From assembly GCA_963763015.1 (NCBI GenBank), contig CAVXML010000009.1, forward strand, positions 248,001 to 312,000: a stretch of DNA of 64,000 nucleotides. The letters are read 5' to 3'. The notes below the pieces were generated by a model. It saw nothing but the letters and a program-made list of their open reading frames with translations, had not been told where the DNA came from and did no database searches. Below, piece by piece: positions 17,615 to 26,200 of this stretch. Made by a program: the position numbers and the translations under genes. This stretch comes from Fodinibacter sp963763015. GTDB lineage: Bacteria; Actinomycetota; Actinomycetes; Actinomycetales; Dermatophilaceae. The stretch's first letter is position 1; every line of letters starts with the position of its first letter.

Positions 17615-18106
17615 TCAGTGCACCTCGGGGTCACGCACGGACCCGGGGCGTGCTCTGGGCGCCTGGTGGTGGACCAGCGAGTTGAGGATGCGGTCGATCA
17701 TCGCCATGTGGTCGTCGTTCCCCGCGAACTGGTTCTTGACGTCGACGAGGTACTGCGTCAGGCCGTCGAGCCGGGTCGCGGTCATCTCCAGCACCCCGAG
17801 CGCCGCAGCAGGGTGCTCGCGGAAGAAGGCGTCCGGGTCGCCGACGACGCGGACGACGACGTCGGTGCTCGCCCGAGCGGTGGCCGTGGCCGGCTTGTCC
17901 AGGATCCACGACATCTCCCCGAAGATCGCACCCGGGAAGTCGACGCGGGCGAACGGAGTGCCGTCCCGCTCCACCGTCACCCTGCCGGAGACGAGGACGA
18001 GCAGGCGGGAGGGAGGTGACCCCTCCTCGATGAGGACCGTGCCGGCCGGGACCTCTTCCACGGGCAGGTCGGAGGCCAGGGCCAGCATGTCGGTCACGGC
18101 ACCCAT
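17615..18106 (-). CDS. Cyclic-nucleotide-binding domain protein (no HTH)
   Basis: A 163-residue protein that is almost entirely one CNB domain: LPVEEVPAGTVLIEEG, PPSRLLVLVSGRVTVERDG, then FPGAIFGEMSWILDKPATAT, which is the phosphate-binding cassette region (GEMS; Arg of the usual RSA motif replaced by KPATA). A helical C-terminal tail (LDGLTQYLVDVKNQF) follows. There is no helix-turn-helix, so it is not a Crp repressor; it may be a cyclic-nucleotide sensor or adaptor. ATG 18106 is chosen; GTG 18097 is the alternative. The frame is open upstream into the EamA remnant. Confidence 0.75.
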   Translation of the reverse strand: MGAVTDMLALASDLPVEEVPAGTVLIEEGSPPSRLLVLVSGRVTVERDGTPFARVDFPGAIFGEMSWILDKPATATARASTDVVVRVVGDPDAFFREHPAAALGVLEMTATRLDGLTQYLVDVKNQFAGNDDHMAMIDRILNSLVHHQAPRARPGSVRDPEVH

Positions 18107-18239
18107 TATGGGTCGTGACTGGAGGGGGCCATGCTGGACAGGGGAACCGGGGCGGCTCGTCGTCGAAGCGGCGTGGCTCGCTCGACCATGGTGCGTCGCC
18201 TCATCGAGCGGGTGTCGGGCCTGGGGCGCGTCCGCGGAC

Positions 18240-18726
18240 GCCCGACGAGGATCACGGGCGCGCACCACCCCGGTCGTGAGCGCCACGCCGAGGAGCAGGA
18301 GCATCCCGCCGGTGGCCTCCCACACGTTCGGCACCTCGCCCTGCACGGCCCACGCCGTCGTGAGTCCGACGACGGGGACCAGCATGGCGAACGGAACGAC
18401 CGCCGATGCCGGGTGCCGCGCGAGCAACCTGTTCCAGATGCCGTAGCCCACGAGCGAGGCGAGCCACGCCGTGTAGAGCGTCGAGAGGACAGCCGCCGGG
18501 GGTCGCCGCGGATCGGCCCAGCCCGACGACGGCCAGCCCCACGGCCCCGACGAGCACGCCGAGGACCTGCTGCCTTGTCGGCCGCTCGTGAGGCACCACC
18601 GCGGAGAGCAGCACCGTGACGGCCACCGGGGGGCTGGAGCACCAGGGACGCCAGGCCGGCCGGCATCCCGACCGCGAGCGCGGCGAGAGCGACGTCGCGG
18701 GCTGGCACCGGTCGATCCTCCCGCAC
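18240..18726 (-). pseudogene. EamA/DMT transporter remnant with internal deletions and frameshifts
   Basis: Pieces of a 10-helix drug/metabolite transporter occur in order but in three frames. From GTG 18726: ARDVALAALAVG joined directly to MPAGLASLVLQ. Next: VLLSAVVPHERPTRQQVLGV to GLGRSAAT. Then: LSTLYTAWLASLVGYGIWNR, LLARHPASAVVPFAMLVPVV and LLLLGVALTTGVVRAR. Compared with typical family members of about 300 residues, roughly 60 residues are missing after ALAVG and about 70 after GRSAAT (my recollection of the family). This is genuine decay rather than only sequencing slips. The left end is approximate because the third frame runs on into the CNB gene. Confidence 0.7.
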
Positions 18727-18772
18727 ACCGTCGGGTCGCCGATGCCCGTTCCGCGCTCGCGACCCCGAGGCC

Positions 18773-19801
18773 GTGGTTCCCTGTGGTGTGGCACCGCGCG
18801 AGGATGCCGGCGCGATCCGGGCCTACGACACCCTGGACACCGACGGTCAGGTCCGGGCACTGCGCCGCGTCGCGCTTCTCGCCGCCGCCGAGTTCGGTCT
18901 GGAGGTCCTCGGCGTAGAGCTCGTGCTGCACGCCTACAACACCACCTTCCGCCTGGAGGTGGCGGACGGGCGAAGGCACGCCCTGCGCGTCAACACGAAC
19001 TCCCACAGCACCGCAGCGAACGTCATGGCCCAGCAGGCGTGGTTGCACGCGGTGCGCGCCGAGACAGACGTCCTCGTCCCCGACCCGGTGGCGGCGCCGG
19101 ACGGACGGTGGGCCGTCGAGGTGCCGAGCCCCGAGTGGGGTGGGCCGTTGCTCGTGACGGTGGCGACCTGGCTGACTGGTGAGGACGTCGGCACGTGTGA
19201 CGTGGAGCAGGCCGCAGCGCTCGGGCAGGCGATGGCACGGTTGCACGACCACGCCGAGGGCTTCGAGCTTCCGACCGGTGCCCACCTGCCCGAGTTCGAG
19301 GACCCGCTGTTCGGCGACGAGGACCTCATCACCCGGCGGCCCCACCTGACCGAGGGCGATGCCGCCGTCCTGCGGGACGCCATGAACGAGGGCCGACGCG
19401 CCTTCGAGTCGGCGGGAGGTGGGGTCGACCGGATCCTGCTCCACGCAGACCTCCACGGGGGCAACCTCAAGTGGCACGCCGGGCGCCTCGCCGTCTTCGA
19501 CGTCGACGACAGTGGCCTCGGTGTGCCGGCCCTCGACCTCGCCATCGCGACCTTCTACCTGCGCGACGGCAGCGGGACGGAGCGGGCGATGCGCGACGGA
19601 TACGCCGGCGTGCGGCCGCTCCCGGACGTCGACGAGGCGGACTTCGAGGCCCTGGTCGCGTCGCGGCAGCTGCTGCTCGCGAACAGCCTGTTCCAGAGCA
19701 GTACGGCGGAGCTCCGCGCGGAGGCGCAGGACTATCTCGGTGTCACCGTGGAGCGGCTGCGTCGCTGGCGGGCGTCAGGGCGGTTCAGCCGGTCAGCATG
19801 A
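18773..19801 (+). CDS. Aminoglycoside-phosphotransferase-like kinase (APH/ChoK family)
   Basis: A 342-residue protein-kinase-like phosphotransferase. The N-lobe holds YNTTFRLEVADGRRHALRVN, with the ATP-binding region. The catalytic loop reads LLHADLHGGNLKWH and the metal motif is LAVFDVDDSGLGVPALDLA. These are the APH family Brenner and DFG-like motifs. Substrate is unknown; the family covers sugars, homoserine and choline as well as antibiotics. The start is GTG 18773 or GTG 18788, neither with a good ribosome binding site. It is preceded by the divergent EamA remnant and followed by thrS. Confidence 0.75.
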   Translation: MVPCGVAPREDAGAIRAYDTLDTDGQVRALRRVALLAAAEFGLEVLGVELVLHAYNTTFRLEVADGRRHALRVNTNSHSTAANVMAQQAWLHAVRAETDVLVPDPVAAPDGRWAVEVPSPEWGGPLLVTVATWLTGEDVGTCDVEQAAALGQAMARLHDHAEGFELPTGAHLPEFEDPLFGDEDLITRRPHLTEGDAAVLRDAMNEGRRAFESAGGGVDRILLHADLHGGNLKWHAGRLAVFDVDDSGLGVPALDLAIATFYLRDGSGTERAMRDGYAGVRPLPDVDEADFEALVASRQLLLANSLFQSSTAELRAEAQDYLGVTVERLRRWRASGRFSRSA

Positions 19802-19924
19802 CGGCAGGCGGCTGCTCGGCGCCGGCCGGCTGGGGCGGTGGCCTGCGAAACCCCCGAGCACCTCCGGTCCGACGGCGGATAGCATCGACACCTCCCCAGT
19901 CCCGTCCCACCCAGGAGATCCCGC

Positions 19925-21910
19925 GTGCCTGCCCCCATCACCGTCCACGTCGCTGGAGACGAGCGCACCGTGGAGAAGGGCACGACCGCCGGCGACCTCC
20001 TCGCGGGAGACCGCTCGGTGCTGGTCGCCCGGGTGGGCGGCGAGCTGCGTGACCTCGACCATGTCGTCGCCGACGGTGACGTCGTGGAACCGGTGACGCC
20101 GGCCGAGCAGGACGGCCTCGATGTCCTCCGTCACTCGGCGGCGCACGTTCTCGCCCAGGCCGTCCAGGAGGTCCATCCGGAGGCGCGGCTGGGCATCGGA
20201 CCGCCGATCCGTGACGGCTTCTACTACGACTTCGACGTACCCACGCCCTTCACCCCCGAGGACCTCAAGACCCTCGAGAAGGTGATGCAGCGGATCGTCA
20301 ACGAGGGACAGACCTTCCGGCGTCGCGAGGTGTCCGACGAGGAGGCCCTCGCCGAGCTGTCCGGGGAGCCGTACAAGTGCGAGCTCATCGGCCTCAAGGG
20401 GAGCGCCAGCGAAGGGGCTGCCGAGGGGGCCTCGGTCGAGGTGGGGGGAGCCCAGCTCACCATCTACGACAACGTCCGCAAGGACGGCACGCGGGCGTGG
20501 GGGGACCTGTGCAGGGGGCCGCACGTTCCGACGACCAAGGTGCTCGGCAACGCGTTCAAGCTGATGCGCAGCGCCGCGGCGTACTGGCGCGGCTCGGAGA
20601 GGAACCCGCAGCTCCAGCGCATCTACGGCACGGCCTGGCCGACCAAGGCCGACCTCACGGCCTACCTGGACCGGCTGGCCGAGGCCGAGAAGCGGGACCA
20701 CCGCAGGCTCGGCGCCGAGCTCGACCTGTACTCCTTCCCGGACGAGCTGGGATCGGGGCTGCCCGTGTTCCACCCCAAGGGTGGGGTGATCAAGAGGGAG
20801 ATGGAGGACTACGCGAGGCGGCGGCACATCGAGGAGGGATTCGAGTACGTCGGCACCCCGCACATCACCAAGGAGGGTCTGTTCCACACCTCGGGGCACC
20901 TGCCGTACTACGCGGACACGATGTTCCCGCCGATGGAGCTCGAGGGGAGCAACTACTACCTCAAGGCCATGAACTGCCCGATGCACAACCTGGTCTACCG
21001 CAGCCGTGGCCGCTCCTACCGCGAGCTGCCCCTGCGGTTCTTCGAGTTCGGGTCGGTCTACCGGTACGAGAAGTCCGGCGTCATCCACGGCCTGACCCGG
21101 GTCCGCGGGCTGGAGATGGACGACTCCCACTCCTACGTGACGCCGGAGCAGGCACCGGCCGAGATCACCCACCTGCTGGACTTCGTCCTGTCGCTGCTGC
21201 GGGACTTCGGGCTCGACGACTTCTACCTCGAGCTCTCGACCCGCGACGACGCGGGGGAGAAGAGGGACAAGTTCATCGGTAGCGACGAGCAGTGGGCGAC
21301 GGCGACCGCCGTGCTGGCCGACGCAGCCGCGGCATCCGGGCTGGAGCTCGTCCCGGACCCCGGGGGCGCGGCCTTCTACGGGCCCAAGATCTCGGTGCAG
21401 GCCCGCGACGCCATCGGCCGGACGTGGCAGATGTCGACGATCCAGTACGACTTCAACCAGCCGGAGCGCTTCGGGCTGGAGTACCAGGCGGCCGACGGCT
21501 CGCGGCAGCAGCCCGTGATGATCCACTCCGCGAAGTTCGGCTCGGTCGAGCGCTTCATGGGCGTGCTGGTCGAGCACTACGCCGGGGCCTTCCCACCCTG
21601 GCTCTCGCCGGTGCAGGCGCTCGGGGTTCCCGTTGCCGACGAGTACGTCGACTACCTCACCGACGTGGGGCGGCAGCTACGTGCGGCGGGTGTGCGCTTC
21701 GAGCTGGACGCCTCGGACGACCGGTTCCCCAAGAAGATCCGCAACGCGAGCAAGGCGAAGGTGCCGTTCGTGCTCATCGCCGGGGAGGACGACCGGTCCG
21801 CCGGCGCCGTCTCGTTCCGCTACCGCGACGGCACCCAGAAGAACGGCGTCCCGGTGGTGGACGCGGTGCGCGAGGTGGTCGCGGCGATCGCCGAACGCCG
21901 GCAGGTCTGA
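19925..21910 (+). CDS. thrS: Threonyl-tRNA synthetase
   Basis: A 661-residue class II synthetase that charges tRNA-Thr. It has an N-terminal TGS domain (VEKGTTAGDLLAGDRSVLVA), the editing domain with HSAAHVLAQAVQEVHPEARL (HxxxH), and the catalytic core with KAMNCPMHNLVYRS, FFEFGSVYRYEKSGV and GLTRVRGLEMDDSH. Tandem histidines and Cys 346-region residues that bind zinc are present. An anticodon-binding domain follows (ADEYVDYLTDVGRQLRAAGV). GTG 19925 follows an AGGAG site, and TAGCAT near 19880 is a likely -10. It heads the conserved actinobacterial thrS - HIT - pgsA block. No T-box leader is visible. Confidence 0.97.
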   Translation: MPAPITVHVAGDERTVEKGTTAGDLLAGDRSVLVARVGGELRDLDHVVADGDVVEPVTPAEQDGLDVLRHSAAHVLAQAVQEVHPEARLGIGPPIRDGFYYDFDVPTPFTPEDLKTLEKVMQRIVNEGQTFRRREVSDEEALAELSGEPYKCELIGLKGSASEGAAEGASVEVGGAQLTIYDNVRKDGTRAWGDLCRGPHVPTTKVLGNAFKLMRSAAAYWRGSERNPQLQRIYGTAWPTKADLTAYLDRLAEAEKRDHRRLGAELDLYSFPDELGSGLPVFHPKGGVIKREMEDYARRRHIEEGFEYVGTPHITKEGLFHTSGHLPYYADTMFPPMELEGSNYYLKAMNCPMHNLVYRSRGRSYRELPLRFFEFGSVYRYEKSGVIHGLTRVRGLEMDDSHSYVTPEQAPAEITHLLDFVLSLLRDFGLDDFYLELSTRDDAGEKRDKFIGSDEQWATATAVLADAAAASGLELVPDPGGAAFYGPKISVQARDAIGRTWQMSTIQYDFNQPERFGLEYQAADGSRQQPVMIHSAKFGSVERFMGVLVEHYAGAFPPWLSPVQALGVPVADEYVDYLTDVGRQLRAAGVRFELDASDDRFPKKIRNASKAKVPFVLIAGEDDRSAGAVSFRYRDGTQKNGVPVVDAVREVVAAIAERRQV

Positions 21911-22044
21911 GGCCGGCGTCTCGAACCGTCTCGCGCTGAGAGACGGGAAGCGGCTCGTCATCGACAGCCGTCACGGCAGTCACACGACACGCCGACGACA
22001 CGCCGAAGGTCTGGGGATGGGCTGAAGTGATTGTCGGAAACCCC

Positions 22045-22073
22045 TTGCGGCGCACCGGATCCACGACTAGACA
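22045..22073 (+). promoter_or_regulatory. Sigma-70-type promoter of a candidate small RNA
   Basis: TTGCGG at 22045-22050 and TAGACA at 22068-22073 are separated by exactly 17 bases, close to the actinobacterial housekeeping consensus. It lies in the gap after thrS, with no start codon suitably placed behind it. Transcription would start near 22080 and run into the structured region and hairpin terminator that follow. Confidence 0.6.
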
Positions 22074-22079
22074 TGTCCT

Positions 22080-22256
22080 CACTCCACCACCTCGGTGGCG
22101 GAGGGATCGAGAGAAGGCCGAGCGCCTGACCGAGCGGTTCGCCGCCCGGAGCCAACCCGGTGATGCGGGTGGTAGGTGGTCGGAAGCTCTCTCGTGAGAC
22201 GCGGAACATCACGCCGAGTCATCGAGGCCCCGGGAACTCATACTTCCCGGGGCCTC
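22080..22256 (+). ncRNA. Candidate structured small RNA between thrS and the acetyltransferase gene
   Basis: This 390-base gap has no convincing gene, but it has a promoter, strong secondary structure and a terminator. CGAGAGA at 22108-22114 is perfectly complementary to TCTCTCG at 22188-22194 and would close a multibranch fold. Inside are short hairpins such as GAGCGGTTCGCCGC and CCCGGTGATGCGGG. A CCACC/GGTGG hairpin lies at the 5' end. The predicted transcript is about 175 nt. It does not match tmRNA, RNase P RNA, SRP RNA or SAM/T-box signatures as I know them. A cis leader for the downstream acetyltransferase is less likely because the terminator lies between. Function unknown. Confidence 0.5.
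22224..22256 (+). terminator. Strong intrinsic terminator hairpin
   Basis: A perfect 13-bp stem, GAGGCCCCGGGAA with its complement, encloses a 7-base loop CTCATAC. It is followed by ACCCTTTCCC, a weak T-tract as is common in high-GC genomes. It ends the candidate small RNA and isolates the acetyltransferase gene from thrS transcription. Confidence 0.8.
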
Positions 22257-22301
22257 ACCCTTTCCCGGGCCAGGTCCGCGCCGATGCCTCATGCTGAAGC
22301 C

Positions 22302-22838
22302 ATGGAGATCGAGGGCGTGACGGTGCGCGAGGCGCGGCCCGCCGACGCCTTCTCCGTCGGGGCGCTCCACATCCAGGAGGAGCGCGAGGAAGGCCACACG
22401 GTGCCCACCGGGTTCCTCGACGAGTTCGCCGACGCGTGGCTCCGGGACCGGGCCCGTCGCACGTGGATCGCCGAGGACGCCCGCGGCCGCCCCCTCGGCG
22501 TGCTCCACGGAACACGGGTCCAGCGGCTGCCGAGCGCTCACCGTCCGGCCGACGCGTGGTTCCACGTCAGCCTGCTCTTCGTGACACCGGACGCGCGTGG
22601 CTGCGGGATCGGCGACCTGCTGCTGAGGTCCCTCCTCGACTGGGCCGGCTCGGACGGCGTCAGCCGCGTCCAGCTGAACGCCGTTCCCCTTGCCCGGACC
22701 CTGTACGAGCGGTTCGGCTTCGGCCCCCCGTCGGAGCGGCTGATGGAGCTGCGCCTCGACGACGGCACTCAGGGGTCCGGCCTAGGATCGGGGTATGCCG
22801 GCGCACGAGGATCCCGCGGACTTCGCGGGGGAGGGTGA
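22302..22838 (+). CDS. GNAT family N-acetyltransferase
   Basis: A 178-residue acetyltransferase. The GNAT fold is seen as VTVREARPADAFSVGALH, the acetyl-CoA loop SLLFVTPDARGCGIGDLLLR (R/Q-x-x-G-x-G/A type, here RGCGIG), and VQLNAVPLARTLYERFGFG. Substrate unknown. ATG 22302 is chosen because the family motif begins six residues later; ATG 22284 is possible. The reading frame overlaps the next gene by 44 bases, and the extreme C-terminus is low-complexity Gly/Arg, so the true protein may be little constrained there. Confidence 0.75.
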   Translation: MEIEGVTVREARPADAFSVGALHIQEEREEGHTVPTGFLDEFADAWLRDRARRTWIAEDARGRPLGVLHGTRVQRLPSAHRPADAWFHVSLLFVTPDARGCGIGDLLLRSLLDWAGSDGVSRVQLNAVPLARTLYERFGFGPPSERLMELRLDDGTQGSGLGSGYAGARGSRGLRGGG

Positions 22839-23337
22839 CGCCTTCGAGCGGCTCTGGACGCCCCACCGGATGGTGTACATCGCGGGTGACCGGCCGGACC
22901 CCGACGGCGGCGACCGGTGCCCCTTCTGCGCGGCGCCGGGCAAGGACGACGCAGAGGGCCTCGTCGTGCACCGGGGTCGGCTGGGCTACGTCGTGATGAA
23001 CCTCTTCCCGTACAACCCGGGGCACGTGCTGGTCTGCCCGTACCGACACGTTCCGCTCTACGTCGACCTCACCGATGAGGAGACGGAGGAGTTCACGAGG
23101 CTCACCAAGGCGGCCATCCGGGCGCTCGAGGCGGCCTCGGCTCCCATGGGTTTCAACCTCGGCATGAACCAGGGGGCCGTGGCCGGTGCGGGTGTGGCGG
23201 CCCACCTGCACCAGCACGTCGTGCCCCGCTGGGGTGGCGACTCGAACTTCCTGCCGATCGTCGCGCGCACCAAGGCCCTACCGATGCTGCTCGAGGACGT
23301 GCGGCGACGCCTCGTCGAGCACTGGCCCACCGGCTGA
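22795..23337 (+). CDS. HIT-family hydrolase / Ap4A phosphorylase-like (Rv2613c type)
   Basis: A 180-residue HIT protein. CPFCAAPGK is the zinc-binding start, PYNPGHVLVCPYRHVPLYVD is the second core strand, and HLHQHVVPRWGGD carries the catalytic histidine triad (HxHxHxx). The mycobacterial ortholog at the same position between thrS and pgsA splits Ap4A by phosphorolysis (known). ATG 22795 has TAGGAT exactly six bases upstream and no Shine-Dalgarno, so a leaderless mRNA is likely even though it overlaps the acetyltransferase gene. Confidence 0.9.
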   Translation: MPAHEDPADFAGEGDAFERLWTPHRMVYIAGDRPDPDGGDRCPFCAAPGKDDAEGLVVHRGRLGYVVMNLFPYNPGHVLVCPYRHVPLYVDLTDEETEEFTRLTKAAIRALEAASAPMGFNLGMNQGAVAGAGVAAHLHQHVVPRWGGDSNFLPIVARTKALPMLLEDVRRRLVEHWPTG

Positions 23338-23379
23338 ACCGCGACTCCCGCGCCCGCGCTCCACGCGCTCGCCGCGCGC

Positions 23380-25491
23380 TCAGGCGTGGCGACCCCTGCC
23401 CACGTGGTCCTGGGCGAGTCGCTCCGGGAGTCGCTCGTACCCGCGGTGCTCCCGGTGGAAGGTGCCGGTGCCGTGGGCGAGCGAGCGCAACGTGATCGCG
23501 TAGTCCAGGAGCTCCAGCTGGGGCACGGCCGCCTCGAGCACCGAGCGCCCCGGCTCGCCGTCCGCGGGGAACGAGCCGATGATCTGGCCCCGGCGTGTGC
23601 CGATGTCGGTCATCACCGCGCCGAGGTGCTCGTCGTCGACGGTCACGGTGACGGTGTCGATCGGCTCGAGGAGGCACATCGTCGCCGGTGACGCCATCTC
23701 GCGAAGGGCGATGCCCGCCGACGTCTGGAAGGCCACGTCGGAGGAGTCCACCGAGTGCGCCTTGCCGTCGGTGAGCGTCACCTTGACGTCGACCACGGGC
23801 CAGCCCGCGAGCAGGCCCTTCTCCAGCTGGGTGTGCACCCCCTTCTCGACGCTGCCGATGAACTGGCGGGGAACCGACCCGCCCACCACCACCTCGGCGA
23901 ACTCCACCCCCGAGCCCCGGGGGAGCGGCTCCATCACGAGGTGGCAGACCGCGAACTGGCCGTGGCCACCGGACTGCTTGACGTGGCGGCCCTGGGCCTC
24001 GGCGCGACTGATGGCCGTCTCCTTCATGGCGACCTTGACCTCCACCTGCTCGACACCCACGTTGAACCGGCTGCGCAGCCGGGCGAGCACGAGGTCGAGG
24101 TGGGCCGGCCCGGTGGTCCACAGGACGACCTGGCCCGTTCGCCCCTCGTGCTCGATCCGCAGGGAGGGGTCCTCGGCGGCGAGCTCGCGGAACGCGACCG
24201 GCATCCGGTCCTCGTCGGCGCGGGTGCTCGCGGCCACCGCGGCCGGCAGCAGGGCCTCCGGCAGGGCCCACGGGGTCACGAGCAGCGGCCTCTCCGGGGA
24301 CGAGATGGTGTCCGAGGTCTGGGCCGTGGCGAGCTTCGTGACGACGACCACCTCGCCCGCGACGGCATGCGTCTTGGGCAGCAGCTCCCCGTCGAACGGC
24401 GCGGCCACCGCCCCAGGGCGGACGTCCTCGTCATGGGCCGCATGCCCTTCGCCGGTGGGCACCCCGAGCAGCTCGAGGTGGCCGGACACGTGCACCGCTC
24501 GGTCCGCTCGCAACGTGCCGGAGAAGACGCGGACCAGGGAGAGGTGACCCACGTAGGGGTCGGACTCGGTGTGCACGACCTCGGCCACGAGCGGACCGGC
24601 CGGGTCGGCGGACAGCTCGACGGCGGCACCGCCGGTCACCGGGGTCACGGTGGGCAACGCGTGCAGGCCCGGGTGCGGGAACGCCGCCTCGATGACGTGG
24701 AGGAGCACCCCGACCCCCGCACCCGTCTCCGCGGACACGGGGAGGACGGGATGGAAGGTGCCGTGGGCGACCGCGGTGAGCAGGTCGCGCTCCAGCGTCT
24801 CGAAGTCGAGCTCGTCACCCTCGAGGTAGCGCTCCATGAGGCCGCTGTCCTCGGACTCCTCGATGATGCCCTCGATGAGCCCGGGCCGGTGGGTGTCGAA
24901 GACGTCCGCGTGCTCCGGCCCGGCCCGGCGCACGGTCCGGGCGCCGTCGCTGTAGTCGTGCACCTCGCCCAGGAGGAGGTCCGCGATGGAGCTGACGGCG
25001 CCGGCCGAGCCGGGGACCGGCACGCCGAGGGGCTGGATGCCGCTGCCGAAGTGGGCCTGGCAGTCGGCCAGGGTCGCGGCGAAGTCGGCGTCACGGGCGT
25101 CGAGCTGCGTGATGACCACCGCCCGCGGGACCCCCACCACGGCGCACTCGTGCCAGAGGGCGCGGCTCTGGGCGTCGGCCCCGTCGGCGGCGGAGACGAC
25201 GAAGAGGGCGGCATCCGCCGCCCTCAGCCCTGCCCTGACCTCCCCGACGAAGTCGGGGTTGCCCGGGGCGTCCAGGAGGGTGAGCACCGCCTTCCCGGTC
25301 GCCACCGTCGCGGCCCGAAGGCCCGTGGTGGGCCCCACCTCCTCACGGGCCGCGCGGCCGGGTACGCAGGCGTCGACGACGTGGTCGAAGAGCCGTGACT
25401 TCCCCGACCCGCTCGGTCCGACGAGGACCACGTTGCGGATGCTCGTCGTCGACGAGACGGTGGGCGCGGCGGCAGTGGTCGTGGCACTCAT
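23380..25491 (-). CDS. Elongation factor G-like protein (EF-G2)
   Basis: A 703-residue translational-GTPase paralog. The G domain is variant: the P-loop reads GPSGSGKSRL rather than GHVDAGKTT, the switch II region is DAPGNPDFVGEV, and the NKxD motif is TQLDARD. EF-G domains II-V follow, with LLVTPWALPEALLPAAVAAS, QSGGHGQFAVCHLVMEPLPR (the domain IV signature) and YAITLRSLAHGTGTFHREHR at the end. Such EF-G2 proteins in actinobacteria do not replace FusA and their role is unclear. ATG 25491 has GAGGAG 12 bases upstream. It is convergent with the HIT gene and divergent from pgsA. Confidence 0.9.
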   Translation of the reverse strand: MSATTTAAAPTVSSTTSIRNVVLVGPSGSGKSRLFDHVVDACVPGRAAREEVGPTTGLRAATVATGKAVLTLLDAPGNPDFVGEVRAGLRAADAALFVVSAADGADAQSRALWHECAVVGVPRAVVITQLDARDADFAATLADCQAHFGSGIQPLGVPVPGSAGAVSSIADLLLGEVHDYSDGARTVRRAGPEHADVFDTHRPGLIEGIIEESEDSGLMERYLEGDELDFETLERDLLTAVAHGTFHPVLPVSAETGAGVGVLLHVIEAAFPHPGLHALPTVTPVTGGAAVELSADPAGPLVAEVVHTESDPYVGHLSLVRVFSGTLRADRAVHVSGHLELLGVPTGEGHAAHDEDVRPGAVAAPFDGELLPKTHAVAGEVVVVTKLATAQTSDTISSPERPLLVTPWALPEALLPAAVAASTRADEDRMPVAFRELAAEDPSLRIEHEGRTGQVVLWTTGPAHLDLVLARLRSRFNVGVEQVEVKVAMKETAISRAEAQGRHVKQSGGHGQFAVCHLVMEPLPRGSGVEFAEVVVGGSVPRQFIGSVEKGVHTQLEKGLLAGWPVVDVKVTLTDGKAHSVDSSDVAFQTSAGIALREMASPATMCLLEPIDTVTVTVDDEHLGAVMTDIGTRRGQIIGSFPADGEPGRSVLEAAVPQLELLDYAITLRSLAHGTGTFHREHRGYERLPERLAQDHVGRGRHA

Positions 25492-25585
25492 GGCGCCTAC
25501 ATTTCTCCTCTTGCTCGCGTGGCACAAGCGGTCCGGCCGAGTGTGAGCCGCGGCGCTCCTGCGGCCCCACTACGCTTGCCCCACC

Positions 25586-26200
25586 ATGCTCAACCGATAC
25601 GCCCGTGCCTTCTTCACCAAGCTGCTGACCCCCGTGGCGGCGCTCCTCATCCGGGTGGGGATCAGCCCCGACGTCGTGACGATCATCGGAACCCTGGGGG
25701 TCTGCTTCGGCGCACTGGCGTTCTACCCGCGGGGCGAGCTCCTGGTGGGGACGCTCGTCATCACCGCGTTCGTGTTCTCCGACACCCTCGACGGCATCAT
25801 GGCCCGTCGCATCGGCCGGTCGGGCAACTGGGGCGCCTACCTCGACTCCACCCTCGACCGGGTGGGCGACGCCGCCATCTTCGGAGGCCTGGTGCTCTGG
25901 TTCGCCGGTGACGGCGACGAGGCCTACATGGCGGCCCTGGCCCTGGCCTGCCTCATCCTCGGCAGCGTGGTCTCGTACGCCAAGGCCCGGGCCGAAGGTC
26001 TGGGCATGACGGCAAACGTCGGCATCGCCGAGCGGGCCGACCGGCTCGTCGTCGTCCTCATCGCGACGGGCTTCACCGGTCTGCTGGACCTGCCGTGGGC
26101 CGTCCTCGGCGTCGTTCTCGCACTCCTCGCCCTGGCCAGCCTCGTGACCGTCGTGCAGCGAATCCTCGAGGTGCGTCGTCAGGCGCTGGGCGCCGCGTGA
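25586..26200 (+). CDS. pgsA: Phosphatidylinositol phosphate synthase (CDP-alcohol phosphatidyltransferase)
   Basis: A 204-residue integral membrane enzyme with about six helices. The signature D-x2-DG-x2-AR-x8-G-x3-D-x3-D is complete in SDTLDGIMARR and GNWGAYLDSTLDR. It joins CDP-diacylglycerol with inositol-1-phosphate to give PI phosphate, the precursor of PI and the mannosides. It heads an overlapping operon with an acyltransferase and PimA, the order known from Mycobacterium (Rv2612c-Rv2610c). TACGCT at 25571-25576, nine bases before ATG 25586, is its probable -10. Confidence 0.95.
   Translation: MLNRYARAFFTKLLTPVAALLIRVGISPDVVTIIGTLGVCFGALAFYPRGELLVGTLVITAFVFSDTLDGIMARRIGRSGNWGAYLDSTLDRVGDAAIFGGLVLWFAGDGDEAYMAALALACLILGSVVSYAKARAEGLGMTANVGIAERADRLVVVLIATGFTGLLDLPWAVLGVVLALLALASLVTVVQRILEVRRQALGAA

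Noticed and set aside
22080..22256. T-box, SAM or other known riboswitch in the thrS downstream gap
   Set aside because: No T-box sequence (TGGNACCGCG) or SAM-type core is present, and a strong terminator separates it from the next gene. A stand-alone RNA fits better.
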